Source of the DNA: an uncultured Mucispirillum sp.
GTDB taxonomy: Bacteria > Chrysiogenota > Deferribacteres > Deferribacterales > Mucispirillaceae
DNA length: 6,825 nucleotides
Direction: 5' to 3'
Assembly: GCA_945947845.1 (NCBI GenBank)
Contig: CAMEZN010000095.1
Span: 1-6,825, forward strand
Shown here: piece after piece, positions 6,252 through 6,825 of the stretch
Numbering within the stretch: the stretch's first letter is position 1
Layout of the letters: each line of letters starts with the position of its first letter
Position numbers and translations under genes: made by a program
The notes under the pieces: generated by a model
What the model was told of the DNA's origin: nothing
What the model saw: only the letters and a program-made list of their open reading frames with translations
Databases searched by the model: none

Positions 6252-6825
6252 TGTGGAAAATAGCTGCGGGTATACTTATTTTAGTTGGTGGTATAGCATT
6301 TAGCGGTTATAAATATTTTACTGGTGAAGAAAATAAACTGTATGAACAGGCAAAACAGTTAGAAGCAGAAGGTAAAATATATGAAGCTCACGATACTATT
6401 TTAAAAGCATTGGAGCTTAATCCTACTAATAGAAAAATTATTGCCTATAAATCTCAGCTTTTTGCAGTTGTAGATAGTGATACAAAACTTAAAAATGCAG
6501 TTTCATATAGAAATGATGCTGTAAGGGCAATGGATAGAGGCGATTATGTTGATGCAGCAGAAAAATTAGATAAGGCAAATACATTAGTATATGAGATTTT
6601 TCCATCATCACCAATTTATAAACAGGCAGAAGAGTTGCAGGCTCAGATATTAAAAGATACTGAAAGATTAAAAAGAGAGCTTCCAGAAAGATATTATAAC
6701 AGAGCAAAAGAGCTTGCAAATAATGGTGAATATGAAAGTGCATATAATGCTTCATTATATACTAAACATCAAAATAATAAATTTATAGACTTAATAGACC
6801 AGCTGGCTTATACGATTAGTTATCA
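6251..6825 (+). CDS. Membrane-anchored TPR protein, N-terminal part (runs off window)
   Basis: This open frame reads through to the window end (191 codons visible, no stop). The ATG shares its A with the TAA stop of the preceding gene (TAATG), and AGAGG at 6237-6241 gives a ribosome site 9 nt upstream. A short hydrophobic segment (about residues 4-19, AAGILILVGGIAFSGY) with K3 before it and K21 after it looks like an N-terminal membrane anchor or uncleaved signal. There follows a TPR repeat at about 28-60 (LYEQAKQLEAEGKIYEAHDT, then LKALELNP), a second similar unit at about 85-115 (VRAMDRGDYVDAAEKLDKAN), and a third starting near 147 (YYNRAKELANNGEYESAYNA). This suggests an extracytoplasmic TPR scaffold tethered to the inner membrane. 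The family is not recognised and the C-terminal part is missing, so a further domain cannot be excluded. Confidence 0.75.
   Translation, partial: MWKIAAGILILVGGIAFSGYKYFTGEENKLYEQAKQLEAEGKIYEAHDTILKALELNPTNRKIIAYKSQLFAVVDSDTKLKNAVSYRNDAVRAMDRGDYVDAAEKLDKANTLVYEIFPSSPIYKQAEELQAQILKDTERLKRELPERYYNRAKELANNGEYESAYNASLYTKHQNNKFIDLIDQLAYTISY

Noticed and set aside
6489..6755. 88-codon minus-strand open frame rich in His/Leu/Tyr
   Set aside because: It is antisense to the truncated TPR gene starting at 6251, which has a good ribosome site and TPR pattern. The odd composition is what antisense of an AT-rich TPR gene gives.
1..6825. Mobile element, CRISPR array, defence or phage module
   Set aside because: I saw no transposase, integrase, terminal inverted repeats, spaced direct repeats or defence-type domains. 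The genes are core metabolism and envelope type with uniform codon use.

Overview
This is a very AT-rich stretch of bacterial chromosome (roughly 30% G+C by eye, not counted), densely packed with genes. Codons end mostly in A or T, and TTA (Leu) and AGA (Arg) are common. The content is that of a Gram-negative bacterium with a respiratory or anaerobic lifestyle: PdxA of the DXP-dependent vitamin B6 route, a large quinone-linked-type FAD/Fe-S oxidoreductase, and envelope TPR proteins. A low-GC lineage such as Deferribacterota (Mucispirillum-like) or Campylobacterota would fit, but I cannot fix the taxon from the sequence and hold this loosely.

Left half, minus strand (1947 down to 1): a three-gene operon-like run, pdxA (4-hydroxythreonine-4-phosphate dehydrogenase), rsmA/ksgA (16S rRNA adenine dimethyltransferase), then the N-terminal 71 codons of a DnaQ-type 3'-5' exonuclease cut by the window edge. 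The genes overlap by 26 and 20 nt, so translation is probably coupled. The pdxA-rsmA pairing is also known from proteobacteria; the exonuclease as third member is less usual.

Middle (1948-2124): the only real intergenic region, 177 bp and extremely AT-rich. It lies between two divergent transcription units and carries a good extended -10 promoter for the rightward unit, a plausible -35/-10 pair for pdxA, an 18-bp perfect palindrome between them, and a short phased AAATTT repeat.

Right half, plus strand (2125 to the edge): a 946-residue single-chain fusion of a GlcD-like FAD dehydrogenase with a GlcF/GlpC-like iron-sulfur and double-CCG module (D-lactate / 2-hydroxyacid dehydrogenase type). 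It is followed, with 13-nt and 1-nt overlaps, by a secreted cysteine-rich TPR-like protein and a membrane-anchored TPR protein truncated by the window end. The first gene is recognisable metabolism. The two TPR genes are of unknown function, and their tight linkage to the oxidoreductase is the least explained thing here.

I found no RNA genes, CRISPR array, insertion sequence or phage/defence module. Nothing here clearly amounts to a new system; the findings are candidate regulatory and architectural points.
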